DNA from: Bradyrhizobium diazoefficiens
Lineage (GTDB): Bacteria > Pseudomonadota > Alphaproteobacteria > Rhizobiales > Xanthobacteraceae
Reading direction: 5' to 3'
DNA: 64,000 bases
Assembly: GCF_016612535.1 (NCBI RefSeq)
Contig: NZ_JAENXS010000003.1
Span: forward strand, 248,001 to 312,000
Part shown: one piece after another, positions 46,742 to 54,480 of the stretch
Numbering within the stretch: the first letter of the stretch is position 1
Layout of the letters: every line of letters begins with the position of its first letter
Position numbers and translations under genes: made by a program
The notes under the pieces: generated by a model
What the model saw: the letters and a program-made list of their open reading frames with translations, nothing else
Told to the model about the DNA's origin: nothing
The model's database searches: none

Positions 46742-48286
46742 ATGACGGCTTTCTCGCTTGGGACGTTCGGGTTCCCTGAGGTCCAGGCCGACGGCCGCCC
46801 GATCAAGCTGGCCTTGCGCAAGGGGCTTGCGCTGCTGGTCCATCTCGCAGAGGCCAAAGGCGCCGTTGCACGGGATGTCGCTGCGACCTGGCTGTGGCCC
46901 GAGGCCGACCGCGAGACCGGCCTCGCGCGATTGCGACGCCTGCTTCACCGCATCGAGCTCGCGCTTGGCCAGCCGGTTTTCGAAACCGACCGCACCAGCG
47001 TGCGCTGGTCGCCGGCGGTCGAACTTACGGTCGATACACATCTGTTCGAAAGCGCCTGCGATCGCGGCGCGTTTGAAGAGGCTTGCCAGATTTACCGGGG
47101 AGACTTCCTGGCTGGCTTCTCTCCGGACGACGCTCCCGAATTCGACGATTGGGCGTTCTTTCGCCGCGAGGCGTTGCGGGGACGGCTCGTGCATGCACTC
47201 GAGCGTCTCGTGCACGACAAGAATGCCGCCGGCGACCATTTTGCTGCGGCGGCGCTTGCGGGGCGTCTGGTCGAGCTCGATCCGCTCAGCGAAGTCTATG
47301 GCCGGCATCTGATCCGCAGCCTGCTGCTATCGGGCGATCGCGGCACGGCGGAGCGGCATCACGCGGCGTTGACGCAACGGCTGCGTGACGAACTTGGCGT
47401 CGCGCCGGAAGCTGAGACCGAGGCGCTGATGAGTCCCGCTGTGGCTCCATATGCGGTTCCGACGACGCGCTACGTCAAGGGCTCCGGCGTGCATCTGGCG
47501 TATCAGACCTACGGCAGCGGGCCGTTCGATATCCTCGTCATGCCCGGCTTCGTGTCGCATGTGGAACGCGCCTGGGAGCATCCGGCGAGTCGGACGTTCC
47601 TGGCGTCACTGATGAAGCTCGGGCGCCTGATCGTGTTCGATCGTCGCGGCATCGGGCTGTCCGACCGGGTCGGCTCGGCTCCCGGCATCGACGTGACCGC
47701 AGAGGATATCGGCACGGTGCTGAGGGCCACGGACTCGCGTCGCGTCGTGCTGTTCGGCGCTTCCGAATGCGGACCGGCCTGCGTCAAATTTGCGGTCGAT
47801 GAAAAGAGCCGCGTCGCCGGGCTCATTCTGTTCGGTGCATTGGCAAAAGGCTGCTGGGCGGAAGACTATCCGCATGCGTTGCGCGCGAGCCAGTATGATG
47901 CCTGGAGCAAGCATCTCGTCGCCCAATGGGGCGGGCCGGTCGGGATCGAAGCTTTCGCGCCGAGCCTTGCGGGTGATCCGCAGGCGCGCGCCTGGTGGGC
48001 GGGGCTGTTGCGTGCGGCGTCCAGCCCCGGAGGCATCTCAGCCGTGCTTGAGGCCTTTCGCGACGCAGATGTGCGCCACCTGCTGCCGCAAGTGACCGTG
48101 CCGACGCTGGTGCTGCACCGGCGCGACGACAAGGCTGTGCGCATCGCGGCCGGCCGCGACGTCGCGAGCCGGATCGCCGGCGCGCAATTCGTCGAGCTCA
48201 CCGGCAATGATCACTGGTTCTTTGCCGGCGATCAGCTGCCGGTGCTCGCGGCGATCAGGCGGTTTACGGAAACTCTGAAGCCATAA
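46742..48286 (+). CDS. BTAD/SARP-type regulator fused to an alpha/beta hydrolase
   Basis: The product is 514 residues. Residues 1-95 look like a winged-helix DNA-binding domain (KLALRKGLALLVHLAEAKGA, WLWPEADRETGLARLRRLLHRIE), and residues 100-235 are a bacterial transcriptional activation domain of TPR-like helices (YRGDFLAGFSPDDAPEFDDW). Residues 245-514 are an alpha/beta hydrolase: VPTTRYVKGSGVHLAYQTYG, LIVFDRRGIGLSDRVG, the nucleophile elbow FGASECGPA with S341, D in LHRRDD, and H in GNDHWFFAGD. The start is ATG 46742 (GGAGGA upstream). It probably senses a hydrolysable ligand and controls the divergent mddA unit, which is inference. Confidence 0.85.
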   Translation: MTAFSLGTFGFPEVQADGRPIKLALRKGLALLVHLAEAKGAVARDVAATWLWPEADRETGLARLRRLLHRIELALGQPVFETDRTSVRWSPAVELTVDTHLFESACDRGAFEEACQIYRGDFLAGFSPDDAPEFDDWAFFRREALRGRLVHALERLVHDKNAAGDHFAAAALAGRLVELDPLSEVYGRHLIRSLLLSGDRGTAERHHAALTQRLRDELGVAPEAETEALMSPAVAPYAVPTTRYVKGSGVHLAYQTYGSGPFDILVMPGFVSHVERAWEHPASRTFLASLMKLGRLIVFDRRGIGLSDRVGSAPGIDVTAEDIGTVLRATDSRRVVLFGASECGPACVKFAVDEKSRVAGLILFGALAKGCWAEDYPHALRASQYDAWSKHLVAQWGGPVGIEAFAPSLAGDPQARAWWAGLLRAASSPGGISAVLEAFRDADVRHLLPQVTVPTLVLHRRDDKAVRIAAGRDVASRIAGAQFVELTGNDHWFFAGDQLPVLAAIRRFTETLKP

Positions 48287-48298
48287 GCCTCATTTATT

Positions 48299-48312
48299 GG
48301 CACGTTTTGTGC
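48299..48312 (+). promoter_or_regulatory. Candidate sigma-54 (-24/-12) promoter of cynS
   Basis: TTGGCACGTTTTGTGCC contains GG (48299-48300), ten bases, and GC (48311-48312), the spacing required by sigma-54. The -24 side TTGGCAC is perfect and the -12 side GTGC has one mismatch to TTGC. Control by nitrogen supply would fit cyanate use. Confidence 0.6.
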
Positions 48313-48329
48313 CTGCCAAAGTGGCAGGC
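48311..48329. promoter_or_regulatory. Inverted repeat overlapping the cynS start site
   Basis: GCCTGCCA and TGGCAGGC are perfect 8-bp arms around AAG. The repeat begins at the -12 element of the candidate sigma-54 promoter, so it could be a repressor site or a 5' hairpin. Confidence 0.55.
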
Positions 48330-48361
48330 CGTCACATTGCCTAGCCAAGGGAGACCCTGAC

Positions 48362-48844
48362 ATGAAACGCGAAGACCTCACCGAAAAGCTGCTCGACATC
48401 AAGCGCGAGAAGGGCTGGAGCTGGAAACACATCTGCGAGAAGATCGGCGGCTATTCCGAGGTGCTGATAACAGGCGCGATCCTCGGCCAGATGAAACTGA
48501 CCAAGCCGCAGGCCGCCAACGCCGCCGAGCTGTTCGGCCTGTCGAAGGCCGAGACCGCGATGCTGAACGAGACGCCGATGCGCGGCATGGCGATGCCGCC
48601 GACCGATCCCCTGATCTATCGCTTCTACGAGCTGGTGATGGTCAACGGCCCGGCGTGGAAGGCGCTCATCGAAGAGGAATACGGCGACGGCATCATGTCG
48701 GCGATCGACTTCGATATGGTGATGGAGCGCCAGCCGAACCCGAAGGGCGACCGTGTCAAGATCACGATGAGCGGCAAGTTCCTGCCGTACAAATATTACG
48801 GCGCCAGCGGCAACGTGCCGGAGTACGGCTTCAAGGAGGAGTGA
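48362..48844 (+). CDS. cynS: Cyanate hydratase (cyanase)
   Basis: The product is 160 residues, full length. It converts cyanate and bicarbonate to ammonia and carbon dioxide. The active-site residues of the decamer are conserved: R87 and E90 in IYRFYEL and S113 in IMSAIDF (R96, E99, S122 in E. coli). The N-terminal helix-turn-helix-like domain and the C-terminal GKFLPYKYYG are typical. The start follows AGGGAGA. It probably supplies nitrogen or removes cyanate. A hairpin terminator separates it from the convergent purB. Confidence 0.96.
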   Translation: MKREDLTEKLLDIKREKGWSWKHICEKIGGYSEVLITGAILGQMKLTKPQAANAAELFGLSKAETAMLNETPMRGMAMPPTDPLIYRFYELVMVNGPAWKALIEEEYGDGIMSAIDFDMVMERQPNPKGDRVKITMSGKFLPYKYYGASGNVPEYGFKEE

Positions 48845-48903
48845 GGGGCGAAGCGGAATTGCGAATAGCGAACGGGTTTTGCCGCTCGCTATTCGCTCCT
48901 CAC
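48841..48903. terminator. Bidirectional hairpin between cynS and purB
   Basis: GTGAGG (48841-48846) pairs with CCTCAC (48898-48903), and GCGAATAGCG (48861-48870) with CGCTATTCGC (48887-48896). A T run lies in the loop. It sits between two converging genes. Confidence 0.65.
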
Positions 48904-48909
48904 TATCAG

Positions 48910-50364
48910 CTACAGAATCGCGCCCGGCGTGTAGCGGGCCGCTTCAGGCCTGGCCTTGGCCAACGCGTCGACCTGCTCGGCGAAGTAATCGACCTGAGCG
49001 CCGGCATCGCCCGAATTGGCGCGGCCGTGATCGAGCACGCTCCGCAATTCGGCCTCGCTCAGGCCGAGACGCTGATCGGCGGCAAGACGCTGGAGCAGGT
49101 CGTTCTGCACGATCTTGCCGGTGCGCAGGTCGCGAATGGCCGCGACCGCATGCTCCTTGATCGCCTCGTGCGCGCCCTCACGGCCGGCGCCCTTTTTCAC
49201 CGCTTCCATCATGACCGTGGTGGTCAGCAGGAAGGGCAAATAGCGGTTGAGCTCGGTCGCGACGACGGCGTCGAAAATTTCCATCTGGTCGAGCACTGAG
49301 AGCAGGGTCTCGAGCAGGCCGTCCATAGCGAGGAAGGTATCGGGCAGCATCACGCGGCGGACGACGGAGCAGGAGACATCGCCTTCGTTCCACTGATCGC
49401 CGGCGAGGCTTGCGGCCATGGCGAGGTAGCCTCTCAGCACCACATGCAGGCCGTTGATGCGCTCGCAGGAGCGGCTGTTCATCTTGTGCGGCATCGCGGA
49501 TGAGCCGACCTGGCCCTTGGCAAAGCCTTCGCTGGCGAGTTCATGGCCGGCCATCAGGCGCAGCGTCTTGGCGAAGCTGCTAGGACCGCTGGCGAGATCG
49601 ACCAGCACGCTGACCGCACGGAAATCGAGGCTGCGCGGATAGACCTGGCCGACGGCATCGAAACTCTTGGGCAAGCCGAGGTGGACGAGGATGCGCTGTT
49701 CTAGCGTGCGGGCCTTGCCGGCATCGCCGTTGAACAGGGTGATCTGGTCGAGCCGCGTGCCGACCGCGCCCTTCAGGCCGCGCGCGGGATAGGTGTCGAG
49801 CACATTGACCAGGCTCTGATGCGCCAGCAGCATCTCTTCGCCGAACATGGCGATGCGCTTGCCGAGCGTCGTGACCTGCGCGGCCACGTTGTGGGTGCGT
49901 GCCGTGAACGGCATGTCGCGCAATTGCCTTGCGTGCTTGGCAAAACGAATCAGCGCGGCGATGCTCTTGGTCTCGATCAGCTGGAGGCCGCGGTAGACCT
50001 GGAGCTGCTCCACGTTCTCGGTGAGATCGCGGCTGGTCATGCCCTTGTGCAGGTGCTCGTGACCGGCGAGTTCGCAGAACTCCTCGATGCGAGCCTTGAC
50101 GTCATGCCGGGTGATACGCTCGCGCCGCATGATGGACTCGAGGTTAATTTGGTCCTTCACGCGCTCGTAGCTTTCGACCACGCCATCCGGCACCGGGATG
50201 CCGAGATCGCGCTGCCCCTTCAGCACGGCGATCCAGTAGTCGCGTTCGAGGCGAACCTTGCCTTCGCCACTCCAGATGGCGCGCATGGCGGGCGAGGCAT
50301 AGCGTTCGGCGAGGACGTTTGAGATATGATCTTTGGTGTGATCTTTGTTGTGATCTTGGGACAT
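48910..50364 (-). CDS. purB: Adenylosuccinate lyase
   Basis: The product is 484 residues and belongs to the fumarase/aspartase superfamily. It cleaves SAICAR and adenylosuccinate, two steps of purine synthesis. The superfamily signature GSSAMPHKMN is complete and the TSRDLTENVEQLQ segment carries the catalytic region. The N-terminus MSQDHNKDHTKDHISNV has a short internal repeat (NKDH/TKDH) not usual for the family; a later start such as the M of AMRAIWS would remove it but also needed residues. The start is ATG 50364. It lies near purC, purS and purQ. Confidence 0.96.
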   Translation of the reverse strand: MSQDHNKDHTKDHISNVLAERYASPAMRAIWSGEGKVRLERDYWIAVLKGQRDLGIPVPDGVVESYERVKDQINLESIMRRERITRHDVKARIEEFCELAGHEHLHKGMTSRDLTENVEQLQVYRGLQLIETKSIAALIRFAKHARQLRDMPFTARTHNVAAQVTTLGKRIAMFGEEMLLAHQSLVNVLDTYPARGLKGAVGTRLDQITLFNGDAGKARTLEQRILVHLGLPKSFDAVGQVYPRSLDFRAVSVLVDLASGPSSFAKTLRLMAGHELASEGFAKGQVGSSAMPHKMNSRSCERINGLHVVLRGYLAMAASLAGDQWNEGDVSCSVVRRVMLPDTFLAMDGLLETLLSVLDQMEIFDAVVATELNRYLPFLLTTTVMMEAVKKGAGREGAHEAIKEHAVAAIRDLRTGKIVQNDLLQRLAADQRLGLSEAELRSVLDHGRANSGDAGAQVDYFAEQVDALAKARPEAARYTPGAIL

Positions 50365-50457
50365 GCCGCACATTTGGCATTGCCCGAGGCTCGCCGCAAG
50401 CTGTCATGGAGCGAGCGGCGAACGGGATTGACCTCGCCACTGGCCGCTCACGCCAGC

Positions 50458-50781
50458 TTATATCCCGGCCTTCACCTGGGCCGCGGCCACGGCGATCAAT
50501 TGGTTCATCTTGGCGCGAATCGCCTGCTCGGTGACGGCCACGTTCTTGGCCGCGAAATCGGCCATCACCTTGCGCAGGACGTCACCGTCGCCGGCTTCCT
50601 CGAAATCGGCCGCGACCACCTCCTTGGCGTAGGCGATGGCGGCGTCGCCGGTGATTTCGAGCTTTTCGGCCGCCCACAGCCCCAGCAGCCGGTTGCGGCG
50701 GGCTTCCGCCTTGAATTTCTGCTCCTCGTCGAGGGCGAACTTCTTCTCGAAGCCTTCTTCGCGCTTGTGGAACGTGCTCAT
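50458..50781 (-). CDS. DUF1476 protein, F1Fo-ATPase inhibitor zeta subunit
   Basis: The product is 107 residues and helical, matching the DUF1476/ATPase zeta family that inhibits the F1 ATPase of alphaproteobacteria such as Paracoccus. It begins MSTFHKREEGFEKKFALDEE and continues QKFKAEARRNRLLGLWAAEKLEI, GDAAIAYAKEVVAADFEEAGD, the inhibitory N-terminal region and helix bundle. It precedes the purC gene divergently, as in many rhizobia. Its role in controlling ATP hydrolysis here is by family only. Confidence 0.93.
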   Translation of the reverse strand: MSTFHKREEGFEKKFALDEEQKFKAEARRNRLLGLWAAEKLEITGDAAIAYAKEVVAADFEEAGDGDVLRKVMADFAAKNVAVTEQAIRAKMNQLIAVAAAQVKAGI

Positions 50782-51112
50782 GCCTCTTCCAATTCCCTGC
50801 TGACCGGATCCGGCGGCCCTCGTTGCGGGGGGCCCGGCGCATGCCTAGATAAGGGGCACGAATCGGCAAGACAACGAGCCGTTAAGCCGCAGGCAAGGCG
50901 GTATAAGTTGGCATCGGATGAGCCGGATCGATTGTGCTGGGACAGCCAATCGGATAGGTTGCCTGAAGGCGTGGTTCCTGTTCTGTTTCCTTGGAATTTC
51001 CTTGGGTTCGGATCGGTTCCAGGCTGTTCACGGCAGCTCCGCCGTGGGTCGTAGTTCTCGTCAACCGGAGCACACCAAATACATGGATTTCAACAAAACA
51101 CGGTACATCCCC

Positions 51113-51880
51113 ATGAGCCGTCGGCGTCGCATTTATGAAGGCAAGGCAAAGGTTCTGTATGAAGGCCCGGAGCCCGGTACCCTGATCCAGCACTTCAAGG
51201 ATGACGCCACCGCGTTCAATGCGAAAAAGCATCAGGTGATCGAGGGCAAGGGTGTCCTCAATAACCGGATCTCGGAGTACCTGTTTCAGCACCTCAACGA
51301 CATCGGGGTGCCGACCCACTTCATCCGCCGCCTCAACATGCGCGAGCAGTTGATTCGCGAGGTCGAGATCGTGCCGCTGGAAGTGGTGGTGCGGAACGTC
51401 GCCGCCGGCTCGCTGTCGCAGCGCCTCGGTATCGAGGAGGGCACCCAGCTGCCGCGCTCGATCATCGAATTCTACTACAAGAACGACCAGCTCAACGACC
51501 CCATGGTGTCGGAAGAGCACATCACTGCCTTCGGCTGGGCGACGCCCCAGGAGATCGACGACATCATGGCGCTCGCCATCCGCGTCAACGATTTCCTCAC
51601 CGGCCTCTTCCTCGGCATCGGCATCCGCCTCGTCGACTTCAAGATGGAATGCGGCCGGCTGTTCGAGAACGAGATGATGCGGATCATCGTCGCCGACGAG
51701 ATCTCGCCGGACTCCTGCCGGCTCTGGGACATCAAGTCGAACGAGAAGCTCGACAAGGACCGTTTCCGTCGTGACCTCGGCGGTCTGCTCGAGGCCTATA
51801 CCGAAGTCGCCAAGCGTCTCGGCATCCTGATGGAGAACGAGCGTCCGGCCGGCTCCGGCCCGGTGCTGGTGAAGAGCTAA
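51113..51880 (+). CDS. purC: SAICAR synthetase
   Basis: The product is 255 residues. It joins aspartate to CAIR with ATP. Family features are [20 protein letters not shown] with the ATP-binding [37 protein letters not shown] and [12 protein letters not shown], then [14 protein letters not shown]. The ATG at 51113 gives the family N-terminus. The frame continues upstream, and ATG 51083 has a better-looking GGAG, so the start is not certain. purS follows after 10 bases. Confidence 0.95.
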   Translation: MSRRRRIYEGKAKVLYEGPEPGTLIQHFKDDATAFNAKKHQVIEGKGVLNNRISEYLFQHLNDIGVPTHFIRRLNMREQLIREVEIVPLEVVVRNVAAGSLSQRLGIEEGTQLPRSIIEFYYKNDQLNDPMVSEEHITAFGWATPQEIDDIMALAIRVNDFLTGLFLGIGIRLVDFKMECGRLFENEMMRIIVADEISPDSCRLWDIKSNEKLDKDRFRRDLGGLLEAYTEVAKRLGILMENERPAGSGPVLVKS

Positions 51881-51890
51881 GAGGTTTGAC

Positions 51891-52133
51891 GTGAAGGCAC
51901 GTGTCACCGTGACGTTGAAAACGGGCATCCTCGATCCGCAGGGCAAGGCGATCGAGGGTGCGTTGAAGTCGCTCGGCGTCGATGGCGTCGCCAGCGTCCG
52001 CCAGGGCAAGGTGTTCGACATCGAGCTCGCCGGCGCCGACAAGGCCAAGGCCGAAGCCGCGTTGAAGGACGCGGCCGACAAGCTCTTGGCGAATACCGTG
52101 ATCGAGAATTATGCGATCGAGGTGAAGGGCTGA
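51891..52133 (+). CDS. purS: FGAM synthase subunit PurS
   Basis: The product is 80 residues, starting with GTG after AAGAGG. PurS forms a complex with PurQ and the small-type PurL and helps channel ammonia into FGAM. The pattern MKARVTVTLKTGILDPQGKA, then IEGALKSLGVDGVASVRQGK is characteristic. It is in the purC operon. Confidence 0.96.
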   Translation: MKARVTVTLKTGILDPQGKAIEGALKSLGVDGVASVRQGKVFDIELAGADKAKAEAALKDAADKLLANTVIENYAIEVKG

Positions 52134-52142
52134 GAGTTAGCC

Positions 52143-52376
52143 ATGGTCGAAGTCAGCAACGAGTTGATCTTTGAGGTCCTCAAGCAAGTACAGCAGAGGA
52201 TCGACAGAATTGATCACAAGATCGATGAAATCAAGTCGGAGCTGAACGCGCTTCGGGGGCACCAAATCTCGATGCAGCCGGACCTCCAGAACGTATACGG
52301 GATACTCGGACGTTCCGACGTACGGCTCGATCATATCGAGCGCAGGCTAGAGCTGAGCGACGTGCCTGTGTCCTAA
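52143..52376 (+). CDS. Small coiled-coil protein between purS and purQ
   Basis: The 77-residue product is a helical protein with heptad-like spacing (IFEVLKQVQQRIDRIDHKID, then EIKSELNALRGHQ) and a charged second helix (SDVRLDHIERRLELSDV). The start is ATG 52143 with GAGAG upstream, 9 bases after the purS stop. It is a recurrent small hypothetical in this genus as far as I recall. It is not part of the known FGAM synthase complex. Function unknown. Confidence 0.75.
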   Translation: MVEVSNELIFEVLKQVQQRIDRIDHKIDEIKSELNALRGHQISMQPDLQNVYGILGRSDVRLDHIERRLELSDVPVS

Positions 52377-52384
52377 GCCGGTGC

Positions 52385-53401
52385 TCACAGCCACCCGACG
52401 CGGCGGAAGCGCCAGTACAGGCCGGCGCAGGTGAGCGCCATCATCCCCATCACGACGAAGTAGCTATACTCCCATTGCAGCTCGGGGATGTATTTGAAGT
52501 TCATCCCGTAGATGCCGGCGACCGCGGTCGGCACGGCGATGATGGCAAGCCACGAGGCCAGCTTCTTGGAGACGGCGGTCTCCTGGGCTTGGCCGACCAG
52601 AAGGCTCGCCTCGAACGCAAACGCTAGCACCTCGCGCATCGAATCGATGCGCTCCTGAATGTTGCGGACGTGATCGGTGACGTCGCGAAACAGCGGCCGC
52701 ATGGTCGCGCGCACCATCGGCAAATTGTCGTGCTCGAGCTTGCGGCAGACTTCCACCAGGGGACCGATCGCGTTACGCAGCCGCAACAAGTCGCGGCGGA
52801 GCATATAAAGCCGTTCGATCTGTTCCCGCGTCATCGGATTGGCGAGCACGTCCTCCTCGATCTGTTCGACCTCCTCGTGGATCGTTTCCAGCACGGGCGA
52901 GTAGTTGTCGACGATGAAATCGAGGATGGCGTAAAGAATGTAGTCCTCGCCGCGGGCGAGGGCGCGGGGACAGCTCTCACTGCGTGCACGCACCGCGGTA
53001 TACGACGTCGAGGCGCCGTGGCGCACCGAGACCAGATAACCTTCGCCGACGAACAGATGGGTCTCGCCAAAGGCGATCCTGCCGTCGATCAATTGCGCCG
53101 TGCGTGCTACGATGAACAGGCCCTCGCCATATTGTTCGATCTTCGGCCGCTGATGAGCGTTGTTGGCGTCCTCGATCGCGAGGTCGTGAAGGTCGAACTG
53201 TTTCTGCACGCCGGACAGGAGCGCCAAATCCGGCTCGTAGAGCCCGATCCAGACCACGTGACCGGGCTTGGCGCGCCAGCTCGCGGCTTCTTCGATGGCG
53301 ATATTGGCGACGCGGCGTCCGTCGATATAGGCGCCCGCCGCGATCACACCTTCGGCGGAGAGCGGCTCGGACTGGGAAGCTGGCAGCGACGGGACGTTCA
53401 T
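52385..53401 (-). CDS. CorA-family magnesium/divalent metal transporter
   Basis: The product is 338 residues. A large cytoplasmic domain (VVWIGLYEPD, HDLAIEDANNAHQRPKIEQYGE, a family signature in parts) and a long stalk helix lead to two C-terminal membrane helices. The selectivity motif Y-G-M-N is at 298-301, followed by F. CorA proteins form pentamers that admit Mg2+ or export other divalent ions. The start is ATG 53399-53401. It lies antisense between the purS/coiled-coil genes and purQ, splitting the purine genes. Confidence 0.93.
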   Translation of the reverse strand: MNVPSLPASQSEPLSAEGVIAAGAYIDGRRVANIAIEEAASWRAKPGHVVWIGLYEPDLALLSGVQKQFDLHDLAIEDANNAHQRPKIEQYGEGLFIVARTAQLIDGRIAFGETHLFVGEGYLVSVRHGASTSYTAVRARSESCPRALARGEDYILYAILDFIVDNYSPVLETIHEEVEQIEEDVLANPMTREQIERLYMLRRDLLRLRNAIGPLVEVCRKLEHDNLPMVRATMRPLFRDVTDHVRNIQERIDSMREVLAFAFEASLLVGQAQETAVSKKLASWLAIIAVPTAVAGIYGMNFKYIPELQWEYSYFVVMGMMALTCAGLYWRFRRVGWL

Positions 53402-53568
53402 GGCTCTAATCCCGGGCAAAATCGCCAGGCAAAAGTGCGTGGCTATGGCCTGTGTACAAGGCCACCCGGCAAGGCTAGCACTGGTAAAATCCTCGTCAAA
53501 TGGCTATGTCTCTTCAGGATTTGGCCCTTTGGCCAACCCCGATTCCCGTCACCGTCGGAACCTGAACC

Positions 53569-54270
53569 ATGAAGGCCGCCATCCTCGTCTTTCCCGGAAT
53601 CAACCGCGAGCGCGACATGGCGCGCGCGTTGAAGCTGATCTCGGGCCACGAGCCAGCGATGGTTTGGCACGCCGAGCCATCGCTTCCCGCAGGCACCGAC
53701 CTCGTGGTCGTGCCCGGCGGCTTCTCCTACGGCGACTATCTTCGCTGCGGTGCGATTGCGGCGCGGGCGCCGGTGATGGATGCGGTGCGCGACTATGCGG
53801 CCAAGGGCGGCCTCGTGCTCGGCGTCTGCAACGGTTTCCAGATCCTCTGCGAGTCCGGCCTGCTGCCGGGCGTGCTGATGCGCAATGCGCGGCTGAAATT
53901 CGTCTGCAAGGACGTGCATCTGCGCGTCGAGCGCTCCGACACACCGTTCACCCGCGGCTACAATGCCGGCCAGGTGATCCGCGTGCCGGTCGCCCATGGC
54001 GAGGGCAATTACGCTGCCGATGAAGAGACCATCAAGCGGCTCGTAGGCGAGGGGCGGGTGCTCTATCGCTACTGCTCGGCCGACGGCGTGGTCGACGAGA
54101 GCCACAACATCAACGGCGCGGCGCATTCGATCGCCGGTCTCGTCAACGACAAGGGCAACGTGCTCGGCATGATGCCGCATCCCGAGAACCACGTCGAAGA
54201 CATCATGGGCTGCACCGACGGCCGCGGCCTGTTCGCCGGCCTCACTGCACATCTGGAAAAGGCCGCTTGA
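53569..54270 (+). CDS. purQ: FGAM synthase glutaminase subunit PurQ
   Basis: The product is 233 residues, a class I glutamine amidotransferase. The catalytic triad is visible: C87 in LGVCNGFQ, H204 and E206 in MMPHPENH. It begins [16 protein letters not shown]. It supplies ammonia to PurL through the PurS complex. It has its own upstream region of 167 bases after the divergent corA, so it may be transcribed separately from purC and purS. Confidence 0.96.
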   Translation: MKAAILVFPGINRERDMARALKLISGHEPAMVWHAEPSLPAGTDLVVVPGGFSYGDYLRCGAIAARAPVMDAVRDYAAKGGLVLGVCNGFQILCESGLLPGVLMRNARLKFVCKDVHLRVERSDTPFTRGYNAGQVIRVPVAHGEGNYAADEETIKRLVGEGRVLYRYCSADGVVDESHNINGAAHSIAGLVNDKGNVLGMMPHPENHVEDIMGCTDGRGLFAGLTAHLEKAA

Positions 54271-54277
54271 TTTCATC

Positions 54278-54480
54278 GTGGTGAAGCGTGCGCTCGCCGC
54301 GTTTGCGGTGCTGTCGTTTGCGACAGCCGCGTTCGCGCAGGATTTCCCAAAGCGTCCGATCACCATGATCGTGCCGTTCGGAGCCGGCGGCACCTCGGAC
54401 GTGGTTCGAGGGGCAGGGCTGGAACAGCCTGTTCGCGCCCAAGGGCACGCCGGCGGCGGTCATCACGCCGCGGCGTTCGC
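54278..54480 (+). pseudogene. Relic of a TctC/Bug-type solute-binding protein
   Basis: The N-terminus reads as a signal peptide and the first strand of a tripartite tricarboxylate receptor: ALAAFAVLSFATAAFAQDF, then PKRPITMIVPFGAGGTSDVV. Immediately after, in another frame, stands a late part of the same family, GWNSLFAPKGTPAAVI (from 54410 to about 54460). About 200 residues between are missing, and the end runs into the 3' end of the GGDEF-EAL gene. It is clearly non-functional. Confidence 0.82.
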
